Origin: Candidatus Dormiibacterota bacterium
GTDB lineage: Bacteria > Chloroflexota > Dormibacteria > Aeolococcales > Bog-877
Length of the DNA: 64,000 bases
NCBI GenBank assembly: GCA_027313505.1
Contig: DAHVDN010000006.1
Span: 24,913-88,912 of the forward strand
Direction: 5' to 3'
Positions 29,263 to 39,108 of the stretch are shown piece after piece. Numbering within the stretch: position 1 is the first letter of the stretch; the number at the start of each line of letters is the position of its first letter. A program made the translations under genes and the position numbers. Below the pieces are notes generated by a model. It was given only the letters and a program-made list of their open reading frames with translations. It ran no database searches and had not been told where the DNA came from.

Positions 29263-29343
29263 TTGATCGCCGAGTCCATGATTCCTTCAACCAATGTTTG
29301 GAGGCCGGACAGAGCTGAGCGCACTCGGCCGCCTGCCCGATGA
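29263..29343 (+). CDS. Possible 26-residue leader peptide or gene remnant
   Basis: AAAGGAGG lies five bases before a TTG at 29263, the strongest Shine-Dalgarno seen on the plus strand here. The frame reads LIAESMIPSTNVWRPDRAER, then a few Arg/Pro residues, and stops at 29343. I do not recognise the product. It could be a leader peptide for the Fur-family gene 84 bases further on, or the surviving 5' end of a lost gene. Confidence 0.25.
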   Translation: MIAESMIPSTNVWRPDRAERTRPPAR

Positions 29344-29426
29344 CCTTTCAGCCTTCCCTCGCCGCGGGTTCGGGGGCCAAGGAGGCGGCGGACCGACACG
29401 CCGCCAGCGGTGGGCAGGCACCCTGA

Positions 29427-30008
29427 GTGGCCACAACTTCTGCCCACACCGTCGCGCTCCCTCCCGCTGCGGCCCGGGTACCCCCAGCCCCTTTGGCCCG
29501 GCCTGGTGGGTACGCTGGACGCTTGGACCGTGACCTCCCGATCGGGGGTGCCTCCCGGAGCGCTGCGCTGAAGTCTATTTCACCTGGAACCACGGACGAG
29601 ATCGCTGCAGCGCTGCGGGCGGAGGGACTTCGTGCAACAGACCCCAGGGTCGGAGTTTACCGAGCCCTCACCGAGCTGGGCGGGCATCGCTCCGCGGATG
29701 AGATCGCCACCCACCTCTTGAGATCGGGACGCGCGTTCGCGCGAGCGTCAGTTTACAACGGGTTGGAGACGCTGGCTCACGTAGGAATGATCCTCAAGGC
29801 GGAGGCCGGCCCCGGTGCCACGCTTTATGAGGTCAGCACCCAGTGGCACCATCATTTTGTCTGCCGACGCTGTCACCGCGTCATCGACGTCCCCTGTGCC
29901 GCCGGACGGCCGTCGTGCCTCACACCGGATCCTGCGCTTGGCCTTGTGGTCGACCAAGCGCAGGTTATCTTTCGGGGCTACTGCGGGGAGTGCGCTGACC
30001 GCAGCTGA
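29427..30008 (+). CDS. Fur-family metal- or peroxide-responsive regulator
   Basis: This is a winged-helix repressor of the Fur/PerR/Zur family. The core begins TTDEIAAALRAEGLRATDPRVGVYRAL, continues with GGHRSADEIATHLL and ASVYNGLETLAHVGMI, and has a dimer domain with WHHHFVCRRCHRVIDV and a final CGECADRS. The two CxxC pairs form the structural zinc site, and the His-rich stretch fits the regulatory metal site. The GTG start gives 193 residues with a Pro/Ala-rich leader. A TTG at 29523 would give 161, nearer the family norm, so the start is uncertain. Which metal it senses cannot be told. It stands alone on the plus strand. Confidence 0.85.
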   Translation: MATTSAHTVALPPAAARVPPAPLARPGGYAGRLDRDLPIGGASRSAALKSISPGTTDEIAAALRAEGLRATDPRVGVYRALTELGGHRSADEIATHLLRSGRAFARASVYNGLETLAHVGMILKAEAGPGATLYEVSTQWHHHFVCRRCHRVIDVPCAAGRPSCLTPDPALGLVVDQAQVIFRGYCGECADRS

Positions 30009-30032
30009 GGTCTGGGAGCCGCGAGGCCCAGC

Positions 30033-31478
30033 TCAGTCGAGCGAGACCATGACATGCTTGACCTGGGTGTACTCTTCAACCGAGTAAGAAGAGAGGTCCT
30101 TCCCGTATCCGCTCTGCTTGAAGCCCCCGTGTGGCATCTCACTCACAAGCAGAATATGGGTGTTGACCCACACCGTTCCAAACTTCAGGCGGCGGGCCAG
30201 CCTCATCGCTCGGCCGACGTCCCTGGTCCAAACCGACGCCGCAAGTCCGTAATCGACCGAATTCGCCCAGGTCACCGCCTGGTCCTCATCCGTGAACCTC
30301 TGAACCGTGACCACCGGCCCGAAGACCTCGCGCTGGACGATCTCAGCCTGTTGCGAGTTAGGTAGGACTACGGTGGGCGGGTACCAGAACCCTGGCCTCG
30401 CGATGCCGGATCCACCGGCGACCACCTCCGCCCCGGCGCCGCGAGCCCGGTCCACAAAGCCCGCCACCCGTTCCAGGTGAGCACGGGAGACCACAGGGCC
30501 CATCTCGCTCTCGGGTTTCTCCGGGGAGTCCACCTTGAGCGCCTCCACCGCTGGCAGGAAAGCGGACATGAAGGTATCGTAGAAACGCTCCGCAACCAGG
30601 ATCCGAGTTGCCGCAGTGCAATCTTGACCGGAATTGTAGAATGCCCCGCCCCGGACCCCTTCCACAGTCGCCTCCAGGGCGGCGTCGTCAAAGATCAGCA
30701 CTGGCGCCTTGCCACCCAACTCAAGGTGGACTTTCTTGAGAGTGTCCGAGGCGGCCCGGGCCACGTCGCGTCCGGTGCTGACATCGCCCGTCAGAGATAC
30801 CATGCCGATTCCCTGGTGCCGGACAATTCCAGCACCAACTGGCAAGCCTTCTCCGGTGATCACGTTGAGAACCCCCGGCGGCAGGACCTCGGCAGCGAGC
30901 TCCGCGAAGCGCAGCGCTGACAGAGGGGTCCATTCCGAGGGCTTGAGGACGACGGTGTTCCCGGCAGCCAGAGCCGGTCCAAGTTTCCAGATCGCCATGA
31001 GAAGTGGGTAGTTCCAGGGTGCGATCGAGCCCACCACCCCAATTGGCTCGCGGCGCAACATGCTTGTGAACCCAGCCGCGTACTCACTCACGGCCTTGCC
31101 CTCCAGGCAACGGGCCGCCGAAGCGAAGAAACGTAGCGCATCGGCCATGGGAGGAATCTCTTCAGTTCGTGCAAATGAGATTGGCTTGCCGACGTTTGCC
31201 GACTCCATCTGAGCGAGCTCCTCGGCATGGCTCTCCACTTGGTCCGCTAGACGAAGCAGGGCATCGCCGCGCTCTCTCGGGGTGGTCTCCCCCCAACCGC
31301 TGTCGAATGCCCTCCGGGCTGCACTCACGGCACGATCGACGTCTTCGAGGGTGCCGTTCGGGACTTCCGCGATCACCTCACCGGTCGCGGGGTTGACAAT
31401 CTGCTGCTCGGTCTCTCCCGCGCTCTCCACCCATTCGCCGCCGATGAAGATCTTGGCTCGGCCAGGTCCTATGGGCAC
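30033..31478 (-). CDS. NAD(P)-dependent aldehyde dehydrogenase, gamma-aminobutyraldehyde type
   Basis: The enzyme would oxidise an amino-aldehyde, probably 4-aminobutyraldehyde to GABA, or succinate semialdehyde. The 481-residue protein has the N-terminal [36 protein letters not shown], the cofactor loop [12 protein letters not shown], the catalytic Glu in [10 protein letters not shown] and Cys in [11 protein letters not shown], then EVFGPVVTV and [21 protein letters not shown] choose the GTG at 31476-31478, preceded by GGGGAGG eight bases away, over the TTG at 31524-31526. It is the last gene of a minus-strand group with a DAO-type oxidase, a PucR regulator and a GABA-type aminotransferase, which supports polyamine/GABA breakdown. 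Confidence 0.85.
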   Translation of the reverse strand: MPIGPGRAKIFIGGEWVESAGETEQQIVNPATGEVIAEVPNGTLEDVDRAVSAARRAFDSGWGETTPRERGDALLRLADQVESHAEELAQMESANVGKPISFARTEEIPPMADALRFFASAARCLEGKAVSEYAAGFTSMLRREPIGVVGSIAPWNYPLLMAIWKLGPALAAGNTVVLKPSEWTPLSALRFAELAAEVLPPGVLNVITGEGLPVGAGIVRHQGIGMVSLTGDVSTGRDVARAASDTLKKVHLELGGKAPVLIFDDAALEATVEGVRGGAFYNSGQDCTAATRILVAERFYDTFMSAFLPAVEALKVDSPEKPESEMGPVVSRAHLERVAGFVDRARGAGAEVVAGGSGIARPGFWYPPTVVLPNSQQAEIVQREVFGPVVTVQRFTDEDQAVTWANSVDYGLAASVWTRDVGRAMRLARRLKFGTVWVNTHILLVSEMPHGGFKQSGYGKDLSSYSVEEYTQVKHVMVSLD

Positions 31479-31551
31479 CTTGGCTCCCTCCCCGTGTTTG
31501 GCTCGGTTCTGATAAGGCCCCGACAAGCGATTAGCTCTGGCTGGGATGGGC

Positions 31552-32868
31552 TCAAGTGGACGTCCTCAACTCAGCATCAGCGCTGGCCAGGTTGCGCTCG
31601 ATTATGTCTAGTCCTCGGTCCAGGACCTCGTCGGGGATGTTGAGGGGCATAAGGGTCCGCAGAACATTTTGATAGGGCCCAGCCTTCAGCAACAGCAAAC
31701 CGTCCTGCCGACAGCCCTCGAGTATCCGGGTTGCCGCCTCCGACGCCGGCGTGGTGCCTGGCCGGTCTGTGACCAGTTCGAGGGCTGCCATGGCGCCAAG
31801 GCCGCGGACATCTCCGACTATGCGGAACTCGTTCTTCCAATCGGCCATCCGCTCCTCGAGCAGTGATCCGAGAGTGGTTGCTCGTGCCAACAGCTTTTCG
31901 TCTTCAATCACGTCTAGAACCGCCAGCGCTGCGGCACAAGCTACCGGGTTGCCGCCATATGTGCCGCCCAGACTGCCTGGCTCCGGGCCATCCATAACGG
32001 AGGCGTTCCCCACCACCCCTGAGAGCGGTAGTCCGGCGGCCACGCTCTTGGCGAATATCGTCATGTCGGGACTAACCCCGGAATGCTCAATGGCGAACAT
32101 GCGCCCGGTTCTGCCCATGCCGCTCTGCACCTCGTCTGCGATGAGCAGGATCCCATGCTCGTCGCAGACCCGCCGAAGGCCTTGGAGGAACTCTGCGGGG
32201 GCGGGCACAAACCCACCCTCTCCGAGAACAGGCTCGATAAGAAAAGCGGCCACCTGTTCCGCCGGAATCTCCTGATCAAGGAGCCGTTGCAGGTCTTCGA
32301 GACAACGCTGAACGCTCCAGCCCCGAAACTCGTACGGATACGGTGCCCGGTAAACTGCCGGCGCGAAGGGCCCAAACCCCTCCTTGTAGGGCCGATCCGT
32401 TCCGGTCAACGTCATCGCCAGGAGCGTCCGGCCGTGGAACGCACCGGTGAAGCCTATGACTGCAGTCCGCCCAGAGTACGCCCGAGCGATCTTCACTGAG
32501 TTCTCCACGGCCTCTGCTCCGGAGTTAAAAAGGATCACCTTCTGGCTGCCGGCGCCTGGAGCTAGGCTGGCAATCCGCGCGGCCAGCCGGAGATAGGACT
32601 CATAGCCGGCGACCTGGAACGAGGTGTGCGTCAGCTTGTCCAGCTGCCGGTGCGCAGCGTCCAGGACCAGCGGATGGGAGTGGCCGACATTCATCGCCCC
32701 GATCCCACCTGCGAAATCCAGGTACTCGGTCCCGTCTGCCCCCCACAGCAGTGAACCGCGCGCGTGATCCACGAAGACTGGGTGGGCCGACTTCAACCCA
32801 CGAGGGAGGTACTTCCCCCTCAGCTCCGCAAGCTCCGCCTGCGACGGCTGTCCCGGAACTTGGCTCAC
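31552..32868 (-). CDS. Class III aminotransferase, 4-aminobutyrate type
   Basis: This PLP enzyme probably transfers the amino group of GABA to 2-oxoglutarate, giving succinate semialdehyde. The 438-residue protein shows [51 protein letters not shown], the metal-free PLP site EPVLGEGGF and [13 protein letters not shown], and the Schiff-base Lys in [18 protein letters not shown]. These fit GabT/PuuE. It starts at a GTG with AAGG upstream. It lies between PucR and the aldehyde dehydrogenase. Another omega-amino acid as substrate is possible. Confidence 0.87.
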   Translation of the reverse strand: MSQVPGQPSQAELAELRGKYLPRGLKSAHPVFVDHARGSLLWGADGTEYLDFAGGIGAMNVGHSHPLVLDAAHRQLDKLTHTSFQVAGYESYLRLAARIASLAPGAGSQKVILFNSGAEAVENSVKIARAYSGRTAVIGFTGAFHGRTLLAMTLTGTDRPYKEGFGPFAPAVYRAPYPYEFRGWSVQRCLEDLQRLLDQEIPAEQVAAFLIEPVLGEGGFVPAPAEFLQGLRRVCDEHGILLIADEVQSGMGRTGRMFAIEHSGVSPDMTIFAKSVAAGLPLSGVVGNASVMDGPEPGSLGGTYGGNPVACAAALAVLDVIEDEKLLARATTLGSLLEERMADWKNEFRIVGDVRGLGAMAALELVTDRPGTTPASEAATRILEGCRQDGLLLLKAGPYQNVLRTLMPLNIPDEVLDRGLDIIERNLASADAELRTST

Positions 32869-32917
32869 CTTGTGAACCTTAAGCGGCCAGAACTTCCGCT
32901 CACTATGTGTCCAACGG

Positions 32918-34561
32918 TCAGAATTGGGCGGATTCCTTGTGCATGGTCTCTAGGTGGGCGGCCAGTTGAAGTTGGAATCGTACTTCAGAGTCGCCCAAGT
33001 CTAGACCCAGGATGTCGGTCACCCGATCTAGGCGGTAGCGCAGGGTGTTTGGGTGGATGTGAAGTGACGCGGCCGCGCCCCGGCGTTCGAACCCCTTTTC
33101 CGCCAGGGCGATAAGGGTCTTCACCAATGTGTCACCACCACGCTGGCTCCGTAGGCGCCCGAACATTTGCTCCCTGAAAGCTGACCGGGCATCGGCATCG
33201 CCGGTCAGTACGCGCAGCACCAGCATCTCCTCATAGCGACGCATTTGGCCTGGCTGAATGTGGCCCAAGATTGACACGGCCTCCTGAAAGCTGCGCCGTA
33301 CCCCGTCAGCGCCAGGATATGCTCGGCCCAGAGCCAGGCCCCCGCCATCGGCCTTCTGAGTCCTCCAAATCGCTCCGGGGTCACGGCCATCCCTCATTAG
33401 AAAGATCAGCTGGTTGGGCCGGCTGGAAATGAGGCCGATCTCACCAACTGCAGTCAGGCGGTGGCGAAGCGCCTCCCCGAGGCGATCGCGGCGCACCACC
33501 CCTTCACGGGTGAGCTGGGCAGAGGGATCCAGAGACAAGATGGCGACGCGGTAGGTCCCGGCCGGGTCGAACCCAAGCATGTTGGCGCGTTCCAAGCTGT
33601 GCGGGCTAGCGTCGAAGCGACCCTCCAAGAGCGCATCCAAGAAGGTTGTGCCCAGGCGCGTTTCGACTGCGGCCAGCTGCCTCTGACCCGCGATATGAAG
33701 GGCCGCAACCGTGGCGGCGTGTTCGGCGGCCCGTATGTGCAGCTCGCTCAGCTCAGATTGCCCCTCGATGATCCACACCAGTCCGACCAGTTCACCGCGC
33801 AGCCATATGGGGCAGACGACCCTACCGGCCAGACCCAGCTCTTTGCTCCCATCGATCCTGACTGGGGCCCGAGCGGAGAGAATCCGGCCCAACTCCCCTG
33901 TTCGCTCCAGGTGCCTCAAAACCGCCGTCGGCGTGGCACCGGTGGCCAAGGTCTCCTCCCGAACCGGGTCCTCCGCAGATGGCTCGCGCCAGTTTGCCAA
34001 GACCCGACCTTCGGGGTCTTCGATCGTGATGTCACGTTGGATGAGACCGCCGAGTGTGTCCGCCAGGTTTTGAAGCGTGCCGGCAGTCACCGCGGCCTGG
34101 GTCAACGCCCGGTGTATGAGCGAAGCCTGCTCGATCACGGTGTAGCTCTCGGCCAGAATCAGGGTGTTCACCGCTTGGGTGATTGCAGCGAATGGGATCT
34201 CCCATGGGATCTCGAGGAGGGGGAGGGCTGTCTCATCGGCCCGTTCCATCACCGGGTTGGGAAACCGATCAAGAAATTTGGGCACCGCGAGCGCCACGCC
34301 GGCCAGGCGGCGGTTTGCAAACTCTCCTATCAGCGCCACCTGCTCCTCCACGCTCGCCGGCCATGACACTCCAGTCGTCAATAGGAGCTGGCCGGGGCTG
34401 GTCCAGGGCAAAGGGTCAGGGACATCCACGACATGGGCCCAACTGACATCACCATCCACCCCCCGCTCGCCCGCCACCAACCGGGCGTCGCGGAAAGCCT
34501 CAATGGCCAGGACCTTGGAGAGCCTCACGCCAGGTTGCCGGCTCCGCTCGGATGGCGGCAT
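32918..34561 (-). CDS. PucR-family transcriptional regulator
   Basis: The 547-residue protein has an N-terminal PucR domain (VLAIEAFRDARLVAGERGVD, VVDVPDPLPWTSPGQLLLTTG), a middle sensory region (IEDPEGRVLANWRE) with an IWIEGQ-like segment, and a C-terminal PucR-type HTH: KTLIALAEKGFERRGAAASLHIHPNTLRYRLDRVTDILGLDL. PucR proteins control nitrogen-compound breakdown such as purine or GABA use. Its place inside the oxidase-aminotransferase-dehydrogenase group makes it the likely local regulator. A TGTGC/GCACA palindrome lies in the divergent promoter region at 36098-36112. Confidence 0.85.
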   Translation of the reverse strand: MPPSERSRQPGVRLSKVLAIEAFRDARLVAGERGVDGDVSWAHVVDVPDPLPWTSPGQLLLTTGVSWPASVEEQVALIGEFANRRLAGVALAVPKFLDRFPNPVMERADETALPLLEIPWEIPFAAITQAVNTLILAESYTVIEQASLIHRALTQAAVTAGTLQNLADTLGGLIQRDITIEDPEGRVLANWREPSAEDPVREETLATGATPTAVLRHLERTGELGRILSARAPVRIDGSKELGLAGRVVCPIWLRGELVGLVWIIEGQSELSELHIRAAEHAATVAALHIAGQRQLAAVETRLGTTFLDALLEGRFDASPHSLERANMLGFDPAGTYRVAILSLDPSAQLTREGVVRRDRLGEALRHRLTAVGEIGLISSRPNQLIFLMRDGRDPGAIWRTQKADGGGLALGRAYPGADGVRRSFQEAVSILGHIQPGQMRRYEEMLVLRVLTGDADARSAFREQMFGRLRSQRGGDTLVKTLIALAEKGFERRGAAASLHIHPNTLRYRLDRVTDILGLDLGDSEVRFQLQLAAHLETMHKESAQF

Positions 34562-34605
34562 TTCGATGATCGCCAGAACTTGGACTCGGGCATCAGGGCA
34601 TCAGC

Positions 34606-36015
34606 TCAGTGGGCCCCAATCCGCTCCGCAATCGTTCGACCGGTAGGCGGGATCCCTGTGGCCTCGACTCTGGCATCCACACGACCCAACCCAGCTTGGA
34701 CGAACCGCACACCGAGCCACCGAAACGGCTCCACCTCCCAGTTCGGGGAGCGGTGACCCACCAGTGGCAAGGAAGTCAGATCGGAACTGGTCCCGGTGAT
34801 CAAGTCCGCCAGAGTCCTTCCGGCCAGATTGGAGGTGGCCACCCCGTGTCCCGTGTAGCCGTAGGCCCAGGCCAGCCCCTCAGCGGGATCGTAGCCGACC
34901 TGAGGCATCCAATCTCTTGGCATCCCCAGGACCCCGCCCCAGGCATGGGTGAAGGCGACCGTCGACAGGGATGGGAACCAGGCGCGAAAGAGTTGGCGCA
35001 GTTTTGCGTGCGTCGCAGCGTGGTGCTCGCTCGAGGCTCGGATGGCCGAGCTGAAGCTGTACGGGGCCCCTCTCCCTCCCACCAAAACACGCCCGTCCAC
35101 TGTCCTGTTGAGGTAGTCGACACTGAGACGCATGGACGAAACCAACACCCGCCGACGCCAGCCAACCTCCTCCAGTTGGGGCGGGGAGAGGGGTTCAGTC
35201 AAGACGATCAGGGAATAGAGGGGAAGAACCCGACGGTGAAACCTGGCCAGCTGGCTAAGATACGCCTCCAGTCCCAAGACCACCACGGCGGCACGCACCT
35301 CTCCGGTGCTGGTCGCCACCAACGGACTCGGACCAGAGACGATCCGATCCACGGTGGAACGCTCGTAAATGACTCCGCCTCGGCGCTCCACCGCCAGCGC
35401 CAACCCTCGTACCAGCTTTCCCGGGTGAACCGACGCTCCGCACTCACTGAATAGCCCACCCTCGACTTGCGAGATCTCAACCAACTGCTGGCACTCCTTC
35501 GATCCCAGCCGTTGGTAGTCGTCACCCCACCCAGCATCACGAAATTCGGCAGCCATCGCCTCCAGAGGCGAAAGCTGGCCAGGCCCCCTGGCAACAAGCA
35601 GCACTCCTGACCGTTCGAAGTCAGCGTCAATCGATTCATCCCGGAGGACGGCCGAAATATGCCCGACGGTATCTTTCATGGCGACCCTGAGCCGTCGCGC
35701 GGCTGCACTTCCAAACCACTCCGCCAGCCGGGCTGGGCCGATGTTCAGTTCGGGTACACACCAACCCCCATTGCGGCCCGAGGCTCCCGATCCGACACGA
35801 TCACGCTCCAGCACAACCAGCCGGAGCTTCGGGTTCCTTCGAAGAAGCTCATAGGCTGTCCAGAGAGCGGTGAACCCGCCTCCCACGAGCACCACGTCGG
35901 CCGAAACGGTCCCTTGTAACGCCGGCCTCAGAGGAGGGGCGGGCGTGGATGTCAGCCACCAACTCTCCGGAACCATCCCTTCTAGCCCCACGATCGTCTT
36001 CGGCACCGGACCCAT
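34606..36015 (-). CDS. FAD-dependent oxidoreductase of the DAO family, amine oxidase type
   Basis: The protein resembles gamma-glutamylputrescine oxidase (PuuB) and glycine oxidase-type enzymes that oxidise amines. It shows the FAD loop VVLVGGGFTALWTAYELL, GSGASGRNGGWCVPEL, SVHPGKLVRGLALAVERRGG, and a C-terminal GYTGHGVATSNLAGRTLADLI. I start at the ATG at 36013-36015, with GGAG about ten bases upstream, giving 469 residues; the ATG at 35974-35976 is an alternative. A longer frame reaches 36198 but runs into the permease start. It leads a minus-strand group with pucR and GABA genes. The exact substrate is not fixed by the sequence. Confidence 0.82.
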   Translation of the reverse strand: MGPVPKTIVGLEGMVPESWWLTSTPAPPLRPALQGTVSADVVLVGGGFTALWTAYELLRRNPKLRLVVLERDRVGSGASGRNGGWCVPELNIGPARLAEWFGSAAARRLRVAMKDTVGHISAVLRDESIDADFERSGVLLVARGPGQLSPLEAMAAEFRDAGWGDDYQRLGSKECQQLVEISQVEGGLFSECGASVHPGKLVRGLALAVERRGGVIYERSTVDRIVSGPSPLVATSTGEVRAAVVVLGLEAYLSQLARFHRRVLPLYSLIVLTEPLSPPQLEEVGWRRRVLVSSMRLSVDYLNRTVDGRVLVGGRGAPYSFSSAIRASSEHHAATHAKLRQLFRAWFPSLSTVAFTHAWGGVLGMPRDWMPQVGYDPAEGLAWAYGYTGHGVATSNLAGRTLADLITGTSSDLTSLPLVGHRSPNWEVEPFRWLGVRFVQAGLGRVDARVEATGIPPTGRTIAERIGAH

Positions 36016-36097
36016 CACTGTGAGGCTCCGACAGGCGGCTGGCGCGGCACATTCATCAGGGGTGGATGGTAACGCCCCGCGCTGGTCAAAGGATTTC

Positions 36098-36112
36098 TGT
36101 GCGCTATGCACA
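36098..36112. promoter_or_regulatory. Palindrome TGTGC-GCTAT-GCACA in the divergent oxidase/permease region
   Basis: A perfect 5-base inverted repeat with a 5-base centre lies in the 146-base gap between the two divergent starts. It is a candidate operator for the neighbouring PucR-type regulator; no binding site consensus was applied. Confidence 0.35.
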
Positions 36113-36161
36113 CTTATTCGGCCACACTTCTGGCCTTCCGACACATAGACGAGAGCCGACG

Positions 36162-37670
36162 ATGTCCCTAGAGTGTCGCCCCATGAATGTTGGAACAACT
36201 TCGCTCGACCCCGTCCCCTCGCAACCCGCCACCCAACCCTCTGGCGGCGTGGTCGCAGGATTGCGTCACAACACCCTCAGCCTGTTCGACACGACCGCAG
36301 TAGCCGTGGCCAGCGTCGCCCCGGCCTACAGCATTGCCGCGACCGTCTTTCTGCTCGTAGCCGCCGTCGGGTTGGCGTCGCCAGCTGCGCTCATCGTCAG
36401 TTTTCTTCCCGTTCTGTTCATCGCGGTCGCCTACTACTACATGAATCGCAAGGATCCCAACTGTGGAGCCTCATACTCCTGGCTCGCCAGCACCGTGAAT
36501 CCCTACCTCGGATGGTTCAACGGGTGGGTCCAGACCGCAGCCAGCGTGCTCTTTTGCATCGCGGCCCCAGTTCTGGCGGGGGTGAACACCCTGGCCCTCC
36601 TTCAGTCATTCGGCTGGATCAGCGCCAGCGCCGCTGGCAGCCCCGGACTGACCGCGGTGATCGGGCTTGGCTGGCTGGTTCTGGTGACCGCCATGGTCGT
36701 CTACGGAATCCGCCTCACGGCCAACTTTCAGTGGGTCATGGTCGGGCTGGAATATCTGGTCGTCCTGTCCTTTTCCATAGCCGGGCTGGTGCGGGCACTC
36801 AGCTCGCACCCGGTCGGATCCCGGGCTATCTCGCTCTCATGGTTCAGCCCTACTTCCATCGAAGGGCTCACCGGGCTGGCCAGCGGTGCGGTGCTCGGAG
36901 TCTTCTTCTTTTGGGGATGGGATACCGCAGCCAACCTCAACGAGGAGTCTGAGGATGCCTCGCTAAACCCCGGACGAGCTGGGATCATCAGCATGTTTAT
37001 CCTCCTGATCATCTTCTTGGTCAACGTGGTCGCGATGCAGTCTCTGCTGCCGGCGCACGTGATCTCCACTCAGGGCGGCAACGCGCTCTTCTACTTCGCA
37101 CATCAGCTGGCGCCGGCGCCGCTGGATGACCTCATGCTGCTCGCCATCCTCAGCTCCACTGTCGCCACCACCCAGACGACCCTGCTACCGGCCTCCCGGG
37201 TCACTTTCTCGATGGCTCGCGACGGGGTTTTCCCGAAGCTGTTCGGAGCTGTTCACTCCCGGTTCCTCACCCCTTGGCTTGGAACCCTCGCCCTGGCCCT
37301 GGTTAGCGTGATCGGGATCGTCATAACCACGGTCTCACCCACCGTGAATGGGACCTTCACCAACCTGATCAACAACATCGGAGTACTGGTCGCCTTCTAC
37401 TACGGTATCACCGGAATCGCCTGCTTCTGGGCCTACCGTAAGGTGCTGACCCAGAGCATCTGGATGTTCCTGCTGGCGGGTATCTTGCCGCTCGTGAGTG
37501 GAATATTTCTGTTCTGGGTCGGGTACCAGGTCGTAGTTCAGGCTGGCCTGGGTCCCTCCATGCCCATTCTGGTCACCTTTATTCTCGGAGTGCCCTTGGT
37601 GCTCCTGGCCAGAATCCTGTCCCACTCTGACTTCTTCCACAAGCCGTCGGTTGTCTACGGTTTGAACTGA
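36162..37670 (+). CDS. APC-superfamily amino acid/amine permease
   Basis: This 502-residue membrane protein has about twelve predicted helices and belongs to the amino acid-polyamine-cation family: TLSLFDTTAVAVASVAPAYSIAATVFLL at the start, DPNCGASYSWLASTVNPYLGWFNGW, and FFWGWDTAANLNEESEDASLNPGRAG. It probably imports an amine, amino acid or GABA for the divergent catabolic genes. I start at the ATG at 36162, with GAGAG upstream; an ATG at 36183 is possible. It is followed by a class III aminotransferase on the same strand. Confidence 0.87.
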   Translation: MSLECRPMNVGTTSLDPVPSQPATQPSGGVVAGLRHNTLSLFDTTAVAVASVAPAYSIAATVFLLVAAVGLASPAALIVSFLPVLFIAVAYYYMNRKDPNCGASYSWLASTVNPYLGWFNGWVQTAASVLFCIAAPVLAGVNTLALLQSFGWISASAAGSPGLTAVIGLGWLVLVTAMVVYGIRLTANFQWVMVGLEYLVVLSFSIAGLVRALSSHPVGSRAISLSWFSPTSIEGLTGLASGAVLGVFFFWGWDTAANLNEESEDASLNPGRAGIISMFILLIIFLVNVVAMQSLLPAHVISTQGGNALFYFAHQLAPAPLDDLMLLAILSSTVATTQTTLLPASRVTFSMARDGVFPKLFGAVHSRFLTPWLGTLALALVSVIGIVITTVSPTVNGTFTNLINNIGVLVAFYYGITGIACFWAYRKVLTQSIWMFLLAGILPLVSGIFLFWVGYQVVVQAGLGPSMPILVTFILGVPLVLLARILSHSDFFHKPSVVYGLN

Positions 37671-37734
37671 TCCAATTTCGGGCCGGCGGGGCGGCTCCGA
37701 AGCCGCCCGTCCGGCCGAACCTGAGGTGCTTGCC

Positions 37735-39108
37735 ATGCCCAACATGTCCGCTCGTCCAGTTGACTCCAATCGTGTTGCTGAGCTGACTGCTCGGGAGGAG
37801 GCACAGTTTCGGCAGGCTCGACCGCGCTCGCAGCAGTTGGTGGAACGAGCCAGAATGCACAGCCCGGGGGGGGTGCCATCCTCGTTTCAGGACAGCCCTC
37901 CGTTCCCGATCTTCATCGATCGGGGCCACGGTAGCCGGGTCTGGGACGCCGACGGCAACGAGTACGTCGACTTCCACAATGGCTTCGGGGTCAACGTGGT
38001 CGGCCACAGCCACCCCGCAATCGTGGCTGCCGTCTCCACAAGAATCGCGCTGGGATCTCACTTTGCCCAGCCGGGCGAGGACTTCATCCTCGTGGCGGCG
38101 GAGCTGGCGGATCGCTTCGGCCTTCCCCAGTGGCGGTTCGCCAACAGTGGTACCGAGACCACCCTGGACGCGCTTAGACTGGCCCGCGCATTCACAGGTA
38201 GAGAGCGAGTCATCAAGATCGAGGCCTCGTACCACGGGCACCACGATGGCTTGATGGTTTCGGTCGAACCCTCCCCAGAGCTGATGGGACCAGCCGACGA
38301 CCCTCGGCCCGTTCCCCAATCCGAGGGCATCCCAGCCACAATCTCCAATCTCGTGAACGTGGTCTCCTTCAACGACATCGAGGCTGTGGAGCGCGCCTTC
38401 CAGCACAACCCCGGGGAGATCGCCTGCATCATCGTGGAGCCCGCGATGATGAACATCGGCATCGTGCTGCCAGAGGCGGGTTACCTCGCCAGCCTAAGAG
38501 AGACGGCACACCAAAACGGCGCTCTCCTCATCTTCGACGAGGTGAAAACCGGAGTGACCCTATCTAGAGGCGGGGCCACTCAACGATTCGGAGTGACCCC
38601 TGATCTGGTATGCCTGGCCAAGGCCATAGGGGGAGGACTACCCTGCGGCGCTGTCGGCGGGAGGGCCGACGTCATGGCTCTCATATCAGATGGCCGCGTC
38701 AGTCAGATGGGAACCTTCAATGCCAATCCGCTCACTATGGCGGCGTCCAGGGTAACTTTGACCGAGATCCTGACTCCCATGGCGTACTCTCACTTCGAAG
38801 CGTTGGACGAGGTCCTGCAGGGCGGTCTGGACCAGGCAATCGCCGAAGCCGAACTGCCGTTCCATGTGATAACGATGGGGGCCCGGGGCGGAATGACCTA
38901 TCGAGCAGCCCGAGTGCGCAACTATCGGGATTACTTGGAGATAGACAAGTCTCTGGCATATCTGGCCTGGCTGTACCAGTGCAACCGGGGAGTCCTCATG
39001 GCCCCAGGAGCAGAGGAGAACTGGACGCTTTCAGTTCAACACACCGAAGACGACGTCCAACGCTATGTGGACAACTTCCAGGCCATGGCCCGGGCCCTTC
39101 GCTCCTGA
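37735..39108 (+). CDS. Class III aminotransferase, glutamate-1-semialdehyde aminomutase-like
   Basis: The 457-residue PLP protein shows GGVPSSFQDSPPFPIFIDRG, VWDADGNEYVDFHNGFG, VNVVGHSHPAIVAA, FANSGTETTLDALRLARAFTGR, SYHGHHDG, IVEPAMMN, FDEVKTGVTLSRGGATQRFGVTPDLVCLAKAIGGGLPCG with the Schiff-base Lys, and TFNANPLTMAA. This is the HemL-like branch, but no tetrapyrrole genes are near, and its place behind an amine permease points to amine catabolism. Start: ATG with GAGGTG six bases upstream. The true substrate is unknown. Confidence 0.82.
   Translation: MPNMSARPVDSNRVAELTAREEAQFRQARPRSQQLVERARMHSPGGVPSSFQDSPPFPIFIDRGHGSRVWDADGNEYVDFHNGFGVNVVGHSHPAIVAAVSTRIALGSHFAQPGEDFILVAAELADRFGLPQWRFANSGTETTLDALRLARAFTGRERVIKIEASYHGHHDGLMVSVEPSPELMGPADDPRPVPQSEGIPATISNLVNVVSFNDIEAVERAFQHNPGEIACIIVEPAMMNIGIVLPEAGYLASLRETAHQNGALLIFDEVKTGVTLSRGGATQRFGVTPDLVCLAKAIGGGLPCGAVGGRADVMALISDGRVSQMGTFNANPLTMAASRVTLTEILTPMAYSHFEALDEVLQGGLDQAIAEAELPFHVITMGARGGMTYRAARVRNYRDYLEIDKSLAYLAWLYQCNRGVLMAPGAEENWTLSVQHTEDDVQRYVDNFQAMARALRS

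Larger units (their letters stand above)
29051..29426. other. Intergenic region upstream of the Fur-family gene
   Basis: No full gene is seen here. It holds the upstream side of the dead sigma gene, a TTAGA/TCTAA inverted repeat at 29227-29247, and a short frame with a very strong Shine-Dalgarno at 29263-29343, both listed separately. Confidence 0.5.
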
